From: an uncultured Alphaproteobacteria bacterium
GTDB lineage: Bacteria; Pseudomonadota; Alphaproteobacteria; CADEGL01
NCBI GenBank assembly: GCA_902826885.1
Contig: CADEGL010000019.1
Location: forward strand, 7,638 to 57,115
Reading direction: 5' to 3'
Length of the DNA: 49,478 bases
A program made the position numbers and the translations under genes. The first letter of the stretch is position 1; each line of letters starts with the position of its first letter. Under the pieces are notes generated by a model that worked only from the letters and a program-made list of their open reading frames with translations, was not told the DNA's origin and did no database searches. Positions 6,957 through 15,520 of this stretch are shown piece by piece.

Positions 6957-7274
6957 CTACTGCTTTACGACCAGGTTATTGTGAACCATCTTCACGCCCT
7001 CGACGCTCTGGGCGACCTGGGTCGCGCGCGTTTTTGCGACGGCGTTATCGACGAAGCCCGACAGCTGGACTTCGCCCTTGAAGGTAGTGACGTCGATCTT
7101 GAACATGTTCAGGTCCTTATCGCCCAAAAGCTGCGCGCGGACCTTGTTGGAAAGGACGGAATCGTCCACATACTCGCCCGTGCTTTCAGTCGTGCGTGTC
7201 CCTGCGCAGGCCGTCAGCGGCCCCGCGATGAAGCCCGCGATCACGAGAGCGAACAGGATGCGCATGAAGTTCAT
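6957..7274 (-). CDS. BON-domain lipoprotein
   Basis: A 105-residue lipoprotein with lipobox PLTAC near residue 23 and one BON domain (about residues 38-103; VLSNKVRAQLLGD ... FKIDVTTFKGEVQLSGFVDN ... VKMVHNNLVV). BON domains bind phospholipid and occur in OsmY and DolP, which protect envelope integrity under osmotic or stress conditions. The start follows GAGG at 5-nt spacing. It sits beside an MscS channel and cation antiporters, a context consistent with envelope and osmotic stress. OsmY has two BON domains, whereas this protein has one. Confidence 0.9.
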   Translation of the reverse strand: MNFMRILFALVIAGFIAGPLTACAGTRTTESTGEYVDDSVLSNKVRAQLLGDKDLNMFKIDVTTFKGEVQLSGFVDNAVAKTRATQVAQSVEGVKMVHNNLVVKQ

Positions 7275-7366
7275 GGATACCTCGAAGCTGCGTTGATACG
7301 AGGCCGGATCGAGTCCAGCCGTTCACCTCGATAACGTTGCAGCCGCTGCAAGGTTCCCGACGAACC

Positions 7367-8272
7367 TTATCGCGCTGTGACCACGCGGGGACGCGCACGC
7401 GAAGCGCCCGTCAAGCGGGAGGGATCGGCGGCGGCCGGCACTGTACGGACAATCTCCTTGGGCACCATGCCTTCCTCGGCGTCGAGGACGCGGCGCGCCT
7501 CCTCCAGCAGCGTGCGTTGCAGATCGGCGAACCCCCGTTGCGCCACCCAAGCCCGCACGGTCAGGACGATGCCGCCCGGCCCGTAGCTTTCGACAAACAC
7601 ATTGGGCGGCGGATCGCGCAGCACGCCGCTGTCGCGGGTAGTCAGGTCCACTAAGACATCTCGTACGCGCTTCACGTCGGCGTCGGCGGGAACAGTTACG
7701 TTGAAGCTGAGCAACCGCCCCGACGCGCGTGTGTGATTGCGCAGCGGCTGGTTCCAGATCGTGGAGTTTGGCGCGAACACGAAAAGCCCATCAAAGGTCT
7801 CGAGATGAGTTCCGAATAGCCCGATTTCACGCACCGTACCGGCCAATGCCGGAACCGCAGGCCCAACCTCGATATAGTCGCCCGCGCGAAAGGGCCGCAG
7901 CCAGAGAAGCATGATGCCGGCCGAGATGTTGGACAGCGTGCCCTGCAACGCCAAACCGATAGCCAAGCCCGCCGCACCCAGCACGGCCAGGAGAGAGGTG
8001 GTCTGTATGCCCAGTTGTCCCAGCGCCCAGACAATGGTCAGGATCAAAATACCGTAGCGAACCAGCGAGCCCAGCACCGGCGTCGCGGTTACATCCACTT
8101 GATGCGTGCGCGCGGCCACGTTGGAAATGGCGCGCCCGGCCCAGCGCGAGATTGTGATGCCGATGACCAGGATAATGACGGCGATGCCAAGACGGGGCAG
8201 GAACGCCAACGTCCACGCCCATGCCATATCGGCCAAAGCGTTGATACGTTCGGGGGTCAAACTGGTGTTCAC
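7367..8272 (-). CDS. mscS: Small-conductance mechanosensitive channel (MscS family)
   Basis: A 301-residue channel that releases solutes when membrane tension rises after hypo-osmotic shock. The three-helix transmembrane unit is visible: helices around residues 25-45 and 68-88, then the pore-lining TM3 at 93-125 with the Gly/Ala pattern LGAAGLAIGLALQGTLSNIS typical of MscS. The beta domain (FRAGDYIEVG ...) and mixed alpha/beta domain follow to about residue 265, and then a basic tail. It is downstream on the same strand from a CPA2 antiporter (69-nt gap), consistent with an ion-homeostasis group. The assignment is firm. Confidence 0.93.
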   Translation of the reverse strand: MNTSLTPERINALADMAWAWTLAFLPRLGIAVIILVIGITISRWAGRAISNVAARTHQVDVTATPVLGSLVRYGILILTIVWALGQLGIQTTSLLAVLGAAGLAIGLALQGTLSNISAGIMLLWLRPFRAGDYIEVGPAVPALAGTVREIGLFGTHLETFDGLFVFAPNSTIWNQPLRNHTRASGRLLSFNVTVPADADVKRVRDVLVDLTTRDSGVLRDPPPNVFVESYGPGGIVLTVRAWVAQRGFADLQRTLLEEARRVLDAEEGMVPKEIVRTVPAAADPSRLTGASRARPRVVTAR

Positions 8273-8341
8273 CCGAGACCTCCGTCTCTCCCCCAGGCGT
8301 TCAACCCGGAAGCGCGGCGCGAGGTTCCCGGTGGGTGGCGG

Positions 8342-10063
8342 CTAGGGAGTGGCGGGCGCTTCGCGCCGGCGTTTATTCATTTCAGCGCGCTGTGCCGCCA
8401 CCTCGTCGATGCGCGCGCGCAAGGACGGATACTTGGCGAGAAAACGGCGGAACTCGCGCTGATTGAGCACGAGAAGCTGTGAATAATCGATGGCCGTCAC
8501 GTCGGCCGAGCGGCGCGCGCCCGAAAGCAACGCCATCTCGCCGAAGAACTCGCCGGCATCCAAGCGGATCGGCGTGCCGCCCTCGACATCCACTTCGACC
8601 GAGCCCGAGGAAATAAAGAACGCCGCGTCGGCGCGCTCTCCCCTTCGGATGATGCGCTCGCCGGGTACGGCCGCGCGTGGACGGAACAAGGTCAAAAGTT
8701 CTTCCCGCTCGGCGCCATCCAACCCCTCAAACATGGGCAGCTTGCGCGCCAGGTCGCCGGTGCGGAGACCGTGGTAGGCGCCCTTCTTCTCTTCCTTTTC
8801 ATGCTGCGTGCGCTCCAGCTCGTGGCGAAGCGCGGTCAACCGCTGGTCACGCCTGCCGCCGGTGCGCGGACGCAATCGCGCCGAGAGAGCCTCCGCCGCC
8901 CAGAACATCAGAGGATTGAAGGTGATGGACAAGATGCCACCGGCCAACAGTAGGTCGCGCCCGTCGGCCGGCAAAATACCGAGCGTGAGACCAAGGCCTG
9001 CCAAGATAAAGGTGAACTCGCCGATCTGCGCCAGCGCCGCCGAAACCGTGATCGCGGTCGTGGCCGGGTAGCCCAGCGCAATCACGATGATGAAGGCGGC
9101 CAGCGACTTGCCGAACAGGATGACCGCCAGCACCGCCGCCACGGCCCACGGCTCGCGCACCAAGATCGCCGGGTCGAACAGCATGCCGACGGAGACGAAG
9201 AAGAGCACCGCGAAGGCGTCTTGCAACGGCAGCGAGTCCTCGGCCGCCTTATGACTGAGGTCCGACTCGCTGAGAATGACACCCGCGAAGAAAGCACCGA
9301 GCGCAAAGGAGACGCCGAACAGCTTGGCCGAGCCGAAGGCGATACCCAGCGCAACGGCCAACACAGAAAGCGTGAACAATTCGCGCGAGCCCGTACGCGC
9401 CACCTGTGACAGGAGCCAGGGGACGATGCGCGGTCCGATGGTGAGCGCCAGAACGACGAAGGCCACGACCTTGCCGAGCGTCACGGCCAGCGACACGAAT
9501 AGGTTTCCATCGGGTGCGCCTGCCGCCCCGTGGCCACCCATAACCTCGGCGAAGGCCGGCAGCAGGACCAAGGCCAGCACCATGGCCAAATCCTCGACGA
9601 TCAGCCAGCCTACAGCGACACGGCCATTGACTGTCTCGATCGAATTTCGCTCGTCGAGCGCGCGCAGCAACACGACCGTGCTGGCAACCGACAGAGACAA
9701 CCCCAGCACGATGCCCGCGCCGAGACTCCAGCCCCAGGACATAGCCAGCGCGGCGCCGATCGCTGTCGCGACGGCGATTTGCGCCACGCCGCCAGGCACG
9801 GCGACCCAGCGCACGGCTTTGAGATCGGCCGCGGAAAAATGCAGACCGACCCCGAACATCAAGAGGATCACACCGATCTCGGCCAATTCCAGCGCCAGAT
9901 GGATATCGCCGACAAACCCCGGCGTGAACGGTCCCATGGCGATGCCTGCCAACAGGTAGCCGACAAGCGGCGGCAAGCGCAGCTTGGTGGCCGCGAAGCC
10001 GAACGCGAAGGCAGAGACCAGCCCGACCGCGATCAAGGCGATCAAGGATGTTTCATGCGGCAT
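8342..10063 (-). CDS. CPA2 cation:proton antiporter with C-terminal cNMP-binding domain
   Basis: A 573-residue inner-membrane antiporter expected to exchange Na+ or K+ for H+. Residues 1-390 form the Kef/NapA-like membrane domain, with the ion-site segment VGWLIVEDLAMVL (E157, D158). After a charged linker (about 395-440) comes a cyclic-nucleotide-binding domain at 442-555 with phosphate-binding cassette FGEMALLSGARRSA at about 507-520. No TrkA-N/KTN domain is present, unlike KefC and YbaL, so control by cAMP or cGMP rather than NAD(H) is suggested. The ATG at 10063 is 4 nt beyond the stop of the upstream dehalogenase; the longer upstream extension has no membrane-protein character and overlaps that gene. 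Confidence 0.9.
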   Translation of the reverse strand: MPHETSLIALIAVGLVSAFAFGFAATKLRLPPLVGYLLAGIAMGPFTPGFVGDIHLALELAEIGVILLMFGVGLHFSAADLKAVRWVAVPGGVAQIAVATAIGAALAMSWGWSLGAGIVLGLSLSVASTVVLLRALDERNSIETVNGRVAVGWLIVEDLAMVLALVLLPAFAEVMGGHGAAGAPDGNLFVSLAVTLGKVVAFVVLALTIGPRIVPWLLSQVARTGSRELFTLSVLAVALGIAFGSAKLFGVSFALGAFFAGVILSESDLSHKAAEDSLPLQDAFAVLFFVSVGMLFDPAILVREPWAVAAVLAVILFGKSLAAFIIVIALGYPATTAITVSAALAQIGEFTFILAGLGLTLGILPADGRDLLLAGGILSITFNPLMFWAAEALSARLRPRTGGRRDQRLTALRHELERTQHEKEEKKGAYHGLRTGDLARKLPMFEGLDGAEREELLTLFRPRAAVPGERIIRRGERADAAFFISSGSVEVDVEGGTPIRLDAGEFFGEMALLSGARRSADVTAIDYSQLLVLNQREFRRFLAKYPSLRARIDEVAAQRAEMNKRRREAPATP

Positions 10064-10067
10064 CGGC

Positions 10068-10793
10068 TCAGGCCCGCAGATCTTCCTCGTGGAGCGCGAC
10101 CAACCCCGCAAGGCTCGTGACCAGAAAATCGGGCTTGGTGAATTCAGGCGGGGTCTGCGTGCCGCCATATCCCGACTTACCGTGACGGCGATAGACCCAT
10201 GTTGAGGCCAGACCGATTTTCCGCGCCGTGCCGATATCGTGATACTGGCTCTGCGCCACGTGCAACACGCGCTCCTTCGGCACGCCGAGTTTCGCGATAT
10301 AGCCAAGGAAGTAATCGAATGCCTTGGGATCGGGCTTGGATACGCCCATGTCCTCCTCGGTGATCACGGCGAGGAACGGCGAGCCCAGGGTCTGGGCCAT
10401 GGCGCGCGCCGATACGCGGTCACCGTTGGTGACCGCGACCAAGTGCCGGTAGTTACGCTTGAGATAGGCAAGCGCCTCGACCGAATCCGGGAACGCGGGC
10501 CAGTTGCGCGCGGACGCCAGGAACGCCGCGCCGTCGCTCGGCTGAACCTCGATGCCGTATTCCTTCGCGATGCCGGCCCAGATTTTCGGCGCGCGGCCGC
10601 TGAAGGAAAGCTTGGGCTCGGCCTTGCGCACGGCGCTTTGCGCCCGCGCATAGGCTTCCAACATCTCCTGATCGGTGGCTTCTGGCTTCGCTCGCAGAAC
10701 ACGCGGGCGCACCCAGTTGAGCACCCCCGACTCGAAGTCGATCAGGGTGCCAATGATGTCGAAGGTCAGGACGTCGAAGTCGGTCAGGCGCAT
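10068..10793 (-). CDS. Haloacid dehalogenase type II (HAD superfamily)
   Basis: A 241-residue hydrolase of the L-2-haloacid dehalogenase branch. The nucleophile is D12 in TFDIIGTLIDFE. Motif II is VAVTNGD, motif III the Lys of GVSKPDPKAFDYFL, and motif IV the Asp of QYHDIGTARKIGL. Length and the helical cap after motif I match type II dehalogenases. These release halide from 2-haloacids, but many homologs act on phosphate or other small acids, so the true substrate is open. It is only 4 nt upstream of the CPA2 antiporter gene and very likely co-transcribed with it. Confidence 0.88.
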   Translation of the reverse strand: MRLTDFDVLTFDIIGTLIDFESGVLNWVRPRVLRAKPEATDQEMLEAYARAQSAVRKAEPKLSFSGRAPKIWAGIAKEYGIEVQPSDGAAFLASARNWPAFPDSVEALAYLKRNYRHLVAVTNGDRVSARAMAQTLGSPFLAVITEEDMGVSKPDPKAFDYFLGYIAKLGVPKERVLHVAQSQYHDIGTARKIGLASTWVYRRHGKSGYGGTQTPPEFTKPDFLVTSLAGLVALHEEDLRA

Positions 10794-10835
10794 GGCGGAT
10801 CTCGCTGGCTTGGAACATCGCGGCAGGGGGCAAAC

Positions 10836-12077
10836 CTAGCGCGGCGGGTCGGGAAGATGTAGCGGATTCGGCGACGCCTCTGCCTTGAGCCGGCGCAGCG
10901 CCCGTTCGGTCAAGACCGGCCCCACGATGGCGCTGACCACGACCAGAACCAGCACGGCATTCAGCATGGCCTCATCCAGCAAACGTTCGCCCGCGGCGTT
11001 GACCGTCTCGTAGCCCACCAAGGCCACGACCAGGGTCGCCGCGACGTGGGGGAACGTGAGCGAGCCCATGAGCAGCCGGTCGGTGGCACCGAAACGCCAA
11101 GCGCGCCCCATGGCGACGGCGGCCAGCCATTTGGCTCCAAAGGCGCCCCCAAGCACAGCCAGCACCAGCAGCGTGTTGTCGGTCAGCGCCTGGATGAAAC
11201 CGCGCAGATCGATCATCAACCCGACCACGACGAAGAAGATCGGGATGAAGAAGCGGTGGCCGAAGAACTCCAGCTTTTCCTTGGCCGGTGTGTCGCGCGA
11301 AGCCCGGTTCACCGCGAGGCCCGCCAGGAATGCGCCCAAGATAGTTTCCAATTCAAAAATCTTCGCCAGCATGGCCGCGACCATGACGATGGCCAGAAGA
11401 AGCTGAAACGCCTCGCTCTCCGTTTTTCCGAAACGAGCGAACAGCCATTTGCCCGACCGGCCAAGAACGCCAAGAACCAGGACGATGAACAACGCCAGGG
11501 ACAAGAAGCGCCATGCAAACGCGGCCGGATCAAAGCCGTTCTGAAAGGTCGAGAGACAGAGAGCCAACGTCAGCAAGGCCAGGGTATCGGCCAGGACGGT
11601 GGAGCCCGCCGTGACGGTGACGGACAGGCGGTTACCCTGCTTGCCGTGATGCACGGCGGGATAGGCGATCAGCGTGTGGGAAGAAAGGAGTGCGCCAACA
11701 AGCAAGGCCGAAAGCAGGGCGTAGTGGAAAGCCACGCCGATGACGACGCCGGCCGCGAGCGGTAAAGCGAACGTGACGAGGCCGAATGCCAGAGCCTTCC
11801 TTCGGTGCTTTCGGAATTGCTCCAGATCGATCTCGAGCCCGACGAAGAACATCAAGAGGACCTTGCCCATCTCGCCGATGACCTGCGCCACCTGCGGATG
11901 ACGCGGCATGACGCCGATGAGGTGCGGGCCAAGCAGCACGCCGACCAAAATGCAGAAGACGGGTTCTGGAACCTTCAGACGAGCCGAGGCCCACGGCGCG
12001 AAGACAAGCAGTGTCGCCAAGATGGCGGCCCGCCCCATCGGCGGGATGTCGATGCCATGCGCCGCAATGATTTCCAT
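10836..12077 (-). CDS. CPA2-family Na+/H+ (or K+/H+) antiporter
   Basis: A 413-residue integral membrane antiporter of the monovalent cation:proton antiporter-2 family. About twelve hydrophobic helices are visible. The core includes GLEIDLEQFRKHR and, in helix 5-6, SSHTLIAYPAV and STVLADTLALL, where D188 of VLADT is the likely ion-site acid. There is no C-terminal regulatory domain, in contrast to the second antiporter of the cluster. The gene lies 42 nt upstream of the dehalogenase on the same strand, so dehalogenase and both antiporters may form one transcript. The ion is not predictable from sequence alone. Confidence 0.88.
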   Translation of the reverse strand: MEIIAAHGIDIPPMGRAAILATLLVFAPWASARLKVPEPVFCILVGVLLGPHLIGVMPRHPQVAQVIGEMGKVLLMFFVGLEIDLEQFRKHRRKALAFGLVTFALPLAAGVVIGVAFHYALLSALLVGALLSSHTLIAYPAVHHGKQGNRLSVTVTAGSTVLADTLALLTLALCLSTFQNGFDPAAFAWRFLSLALFIVLVLGVLGRSGKWLFARFGKTESEAFQLLLAIVMVAAMLAKIFELETILGAFLAGLAVNRASRDTPAKEKLEFFGHRFFIPIFFVVVGLMIDLRGFIQALTDNTLLVLAVLGGAFGAKWLAAVAMGRAWRFGATDRLLMGSLTFPHVAATLVVALVGYETVNAAGERLLDEAMLNAVLVLVVVSAIVGPVLTERALRRLKAEASPNPLHLPDPPR

Positions 12078-12135
12078 GGAGCCCCCGGAAGAACGTCAGT
12101 CATTGTCCCGCGCTGCGTGAGAGCGCGCCAGATCC

Positions 12136-13518
12136 CTAAAAGCCGTAGCTCATCGCGAGCTGCAAGCGGCTGGCCTCGCCATAGCCCTGCGTGCCCACGG
12201 CCGCGCGCGCCAGATAGCGCCAGCCGTACATGTATTCCAGGCCAAAACTCACGCGCGGAACCGGACTCCAGATCAAATTCACGGCCGCGTTCTGAATGTT
12301 CCGCGACAAGCCGTCCGCGCCCGCGCCCAATTGCGCCACGGGGATGTCCGCGTGCATGTATCCGTAGATCATGTTCGAGTGCCATTGGTCGGCCCAATAG
12401 TGGGTGTATTGGACCCAGCCTCCGTAGACCATGTTGACCGTCAGATCGACCGGGCAGCCCGGCGTGAAGGCCGTGCCGGGATTGCCAGGACAAACCGCGT
12501 TCGTCTCGGGTGAAGTATTCGTGGTCTGAATATAGCGGCCCAAGCCCGGCCCGCCGTTGAAGTTGAAGCCCAGTTGGCTTTTACCCCAGGTCTTCACATG
12601 CGCGCCGATATGGCCGCCGCCGCCGATCGCGGTCGATGTGCCGCCGATGCCGTCGTCATATTCGAAATAGCGCATTACGCCCGAAGCGTTTATAGCCCCC
12701 CAGCTTCCCTTGTAGCGCACGCGCAAGATCGTGTCGGGCATACGGTCGATCATGGCGGGGTTGTTATTCCGGTCGAGCCCCGTGGGCGTGGCCACGCTGG
12801 CGAAGGGATTCTCGAACGCGGCATCGATGTGGAAATTGGCGCTGAATTCGGCGATGTAGCGGATCATCGTCTGGCGTATGTCGGAATCGCCGGCGGCGCC
12901 AAAATTGTCGATCATTTCGGTATTGGTATCGGCATCCTCGAAAGTGGATTCGGTCTGCCCCGCCACCACGGGCCCCAGCCGCGCGATGGCTTGGCGCACG
13001 CGCATCGAGAACGAAGTCGCCCCCTGCTGATCGTTATTGCGGCCGAAGAAATCTCCCTCGATACGAGTCTGTAGTTTGCCCCAATCGGTCGGCGTGTCCG
13101 TCTCGAAGCGAATGCGCGATTGGCGCGAATGCATGCGGTAGTCGCCACCCTGGCTATTAGCCACGGAGCCGTTGACCGGAATGTTGGACAGGACGAACGA
13201 ATCGCCTATGACCGAAGCGGGCGCATCGAACGTGAAGAAGGCGTCCGCGCGGGCATAACCGCTGAAAGAAATCGACGTATCGGAGCCCGGCAGGCGCCAC
13301 GATCCGGGAAAACTGCCGCCCGAAACGGCGGGCGGCGGGGCGGCCATGGGTGGATCGCCGGCTTCGCGGCGGCGCTCCAAGGCATCGAGCCGCTCGCGCA
13401 GCATGTCGATCTGTTCCTTCAGGGCTTTCTTACCGTCGGGCGTCGTCTCGTCGGCCCACGCGCCTCCTACCGAGCCCAAGACCGCGCACCCGCACAAGAG
13501 AGCCGACCGACGCACCAT
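12136..13518 (-). CDS. DcaP-like outer-membrane porin
   Basis: A porin of about 460 residues. A signal peptide (MVRRSALLCGCAVLGSVGG...) is followed by a predicted coiled coil (KEQIDMLRERLDALERRRE) and a Pro/Ala linker, then by a beta-barrel starting SFSGYARADAFFTF and containing SRQSRIRFET, as in DcaP-like trimeric porins of proteobacteria. The C-terminal LAMSYGF carries the aromatic outer-membrane signature. DcaP-type porins admit dicarboxylates and other small anions. An ATG eight codons upstream (13542) is also possible; neither has a convincing ribosome binding site. The gene diverges from the KaiC-like gene. Confidence 0.87.
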   Translation of the reverse strand: MVRRSALLCGCAVLGSVGGAWADETTPDGKKALKEQIDMLRERLDALERRREAGDPPMAAPPPAVSGGSFPGSWRLPGSDTSISFSGYARADAFFTFDAPASVIGDSFVLSNIPVNGSVANSQGGDYRMHSRQSRIRFETDTPTDWGKLQTRIEGDFFGRNNDQQGATSFSMRVRQAIARLGPVVAGQTESTFEDADTNTEMIDNFGAAGDSDIRQTMIRYIAEFSANFHIDAAFENPFASVATPTGLDRNNNPAMIDRMPDTILRVRYKGSWGAINASGVMRYFEYDDGIGGTSTAIGGGGHIGAHVKTWGKSQLGFNFNGGPGLGRYIQTTNTSPETNAVCPGNPGTAFTPGCPVDLTVNMVYGGWVQYTHYWADQWHSNMIYGYMHADIPVAQLGAGADGLSRNIQNAAVNLIWSPVPRVSFGLEYMYGWRYLARAAVGTQGYGEASRLQLAMSYGF

Positions 13519-13579
13519 GCCCTTGCCGCCACCGGGGAACATAAACGCGCGGCGGAGGTTTCCTACTCCGAATCCGCCA

Positions 13580-13598
13580 CCACGGAATCATGCCGTGG
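13580..13598. promoter_or_regulatory. Short inverted repeat over the KaiC-like gene's ribosome binding site
   Basis: CCACGG (13580-13585) and CCGTGG (13593-13598) flank a 7-nt loop in the divergent promoter region. The right arm overlaps the GGGGA sequence that probably serves as the Shine-Dalgarno for the gene at 13611, so it could be an operator or mask translation. Confidence 0.3.
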
Positions 13599-13610
13599 GG
13601 AAGCTAGCCT

Positions 13611-15140
13611 ATGCCGAAAGGGGCGGCCATACCACGATCAACCGGGTCGGGCGCTTTGAAAGAGAAAAACGTGGCGAAGGGCGAGATCGAACGCCTGCCG
13701 AGTGGCGTCGAAGGGCTAGACACCGTTCTGAGCGGGGGTTTCGTGCGCGGCGCGGCATATATCGTCAATGGACCGCCCGGCGCGGGCAAGACGATTCTGT
13801 CCAATCAGTTCTGCTTCCATCATGCACGCGCGGGGCGAAAGGCGCTTTATCTGTCCCTGCTGGCCGAAGCGCACGACCGCATGCTGGCCTACATGTCGTC
13901 GATGGATTTTTTTGATCCAAGTCAGGTTCCCGAGCGTCTGTACTACATGAGCGCGTTTTCGACCCTCCGAAGCGAAGGCTTGGCCGGCGTCTTGAAGCTG
14001 ATGAACGGCGAGATCCGCCGGCACAAGGCCGAAGCCGTGGTTCTGGACGGGTTGTTCGTGATTCGCGACACGGCCGCCAACGAGGCCGAGTTCCGGCAGT
14101 TCGTTCACGAACTGCAGGGTCAGGCCGGTATCACGGATGCCACCATCCTGCTGCTAACCAACCAAACTAGGCAGGCCAATTCGTCCGAGCATACGATGGT
14201 GGACGGCTGGATCGAGATCATGGACGAGATGGACGGAGCGCGCGCGGTGCGCAGCCTGGTGGTGCGCAAGCATCGCGGCGGCGGCTTCCCGCGCGGGCGC
14301 CATGAATTCCGGATCACTGACCAGGGCATCAAGGTCTTTCCGCGCCTGGAATCGATTTTGCCGGTGAAGGCCCGCCCGCATGCCAGCATGTCACGTGTCG
14401 GCACCGGCATCGCCGCGCTCGACACAGCATTGGGTGGCGGCTATCCGGCGAATTCCACCACCGTCCTCATGGGGCCCTCGGGCATCGGCAAGACCACATT
14501 CGGCATTCAGTTTCTGGCCGGCTGCACGCCCGAAAAGCCCGGCCTTCTATTCGGCTTCTATGAGACGCCGGAGCGGCTACGCGCCAAGGCCAAGAGCCTG
14601 GGCTTCGATTTCGGCGCGCTGATCGACGCGCGCGCACTCGATATCGCCTGGCAGCCGCCGGTTGAAAACCTCGCCGACGAGCTGGGGCAGCGGCTGCTGG
14701 CCCAGGCGAAGGCGATCGGCGCCAAGCGCGTCTTCGTGGACGGCGTTGCGGGCTTCGAACAGGCGCTGCTATTCCCCGAACGTCTGTCCATGCTGCTGAA
14801 CGCCATCAATCACACGCTCGAGGGCATGGGGATCACGGTCGTCTATGCCCTGGAATCGGCCCACCTCTATCTTTCGGAGGAACTGGACATCTTCGACCTG
14901 TCGGCCATGGTCGATAACGTGATCCGGCTGCACTACGAAATGCGCGGCGGCACGCTGCGCCGTTACATCTCGGTCCTCAAGGTGCGCGACAGCGACTTCG
15001 AGCCGTTTCCGCAAGAATTTCACATCGGCCCACAAGGCGTCGCTCTCGAAGCACGGCCAGATCCATGGAAACGCGGCGGCGGCGTGAAACACAGGCTGGA
15101 GAGGCGGGGCCGCAAACGTGCGCCTCGGTCCAAACGGTGA
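13611..15140 (+). CDS. KaiC-like two-domain RecA-fold ATPase
   Basis: A 509-residue cytoplasmic protein with tandem KaiC domains. Domain 1 has Walker A GPPGAGKT (54-61) and Walker B around D146; domain 2 has Walker A GPSGIGKTT (288-296) and Walker B around D377. Cyanobacterial KaiC has paired catalytic glutamates; here each domain shows one (E86 in SLLAEAHDRM, E318 in GFYETPERL). Around the KaiC autophosphorylation site, the segment DLSAMVDN appears to keep a Ser (S431 equivalent) but has Ala in place of the Thr. The C-terminal 25 residues are strongly basic. No kaiA or kaiB is nearby, so a clock is not implied. The next gene, a response regulator, overlaps by GTGA, pointing to a joint signalling role. 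Confidence 0.9.
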   Translation: MPKGAAIPRSTGSGALKEKNVAKGEIERLPSGVEGLDTVLSGGFVRGAAYIVNGPPGAGKTILSNQFCFHHARAGRKALYLSLLAEAHDRMLAYMSSMDFFDPSQVPERLYYMSAFSTLRSEGLAGVLKLMNGEIRRHKAEAVVLDGLFVIRDTAANEAEFRQFVHELQGQAGITDATILLLTNQTRQANSSEHTMVDGWIEIMDEMDGARAVRSLVVRKHRGGGFPRGRHEFRITDQGIKVFPRLESILPVKARPHASMSRVGTGIAALDTALGGGYPANSTTVLMGPSGIGKTTFGIQFLAGCTPEKPGLLFGFYETPERLRAKAKSLGFDFGALIDARALDIAWQPPVENLADELGQRLLAQAKAIGAKRVFVDGVAGFEQALLFPERLSMLLNAINHTLEGMGITVVYALESAHLYLSEELDIFDLSAMVDNVIRLHYEMRGGTLRRYISVLKVRDSDFEPFPQEFHIGPQGVALEARPDPWKRGGGVKHRLERRGRKRAPRSKR

Positions 15141-15520
15141 CGGTTAACTGCGTCCGGAAGGTTCTCCTCGTCGAGGACGAAGTCGTCGTCGCCATGGCTG
15201 TGTGCATAACCCTGGAATCGCTGGGCTACGGCGTGTCGCTGGCGGCCGACGGGCGCGAGGGGCTGACCAAAGTCCAGGCCGATCCACCCGATATCGTGAT
15301 CACCGACTACATGATGCCCAAGATGGACGGTATCGAAATGCTGAAAGCCATGCGCGCGGACGGTTACGACAAGCCCGCCGTGCTGGTGACCTCGGTGCCC
15401 GAGGAACGCTTGCCCGACGACGCCAAGAAACTCTACCAGGCTTATCTGGCAAAGCCGTTCCGGGACGAAACGCTGGTCGCCACGATCCGCAAGCTTCTGC
15501 GCATCAACAATCCACATTAA
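15137..15520 (+). CDS. CheY-like response regulator, coupled to KaiC-like ATPase
   Basis: A 127-residue stand-alone receiver domain. The acidic pair is E13-D14 in LLVEDE, the phosphoacceptor D57 in IVITDYMMPKMDG, the switch Thr T85 in VLVTS, and the conserved Lys K106 in YLAKPF. There is no output domain, so it acts through protein partners. I chose the GTG at 15137, which overlaps the stop of the KaiC-like gene (GTGA) and leaves a normal receiver N-terminus; a longer reading from an ATG at 15065 would lie inside the ATPase gene. It has no own Shine-Dalgarno, consistent with translational coupling. No histidine kinase is present in the window. It overlaps the convergent M24 gene by 4 nt. Confidence 0.9.
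   Translation: MTVNCVRKVLLVEDEVVVAMAVCITLESLGYGVSLAADGREGLTKVQADPPDIVITDYMMPKMDGIEMLKAMRADGYDKPAVLVTSVPEERLPDDAKKLYQAYLAKPFRDETLVATIRKLLRINNPH

Noticed and set aside
13611-15140. Circadian clock locus
   Set aside because: Only a KaiC-like protein is present. No kaiA or kaiB homolog lies in the window, and catalytic and phosphosite residues differ from cyanobacterial KaiC.
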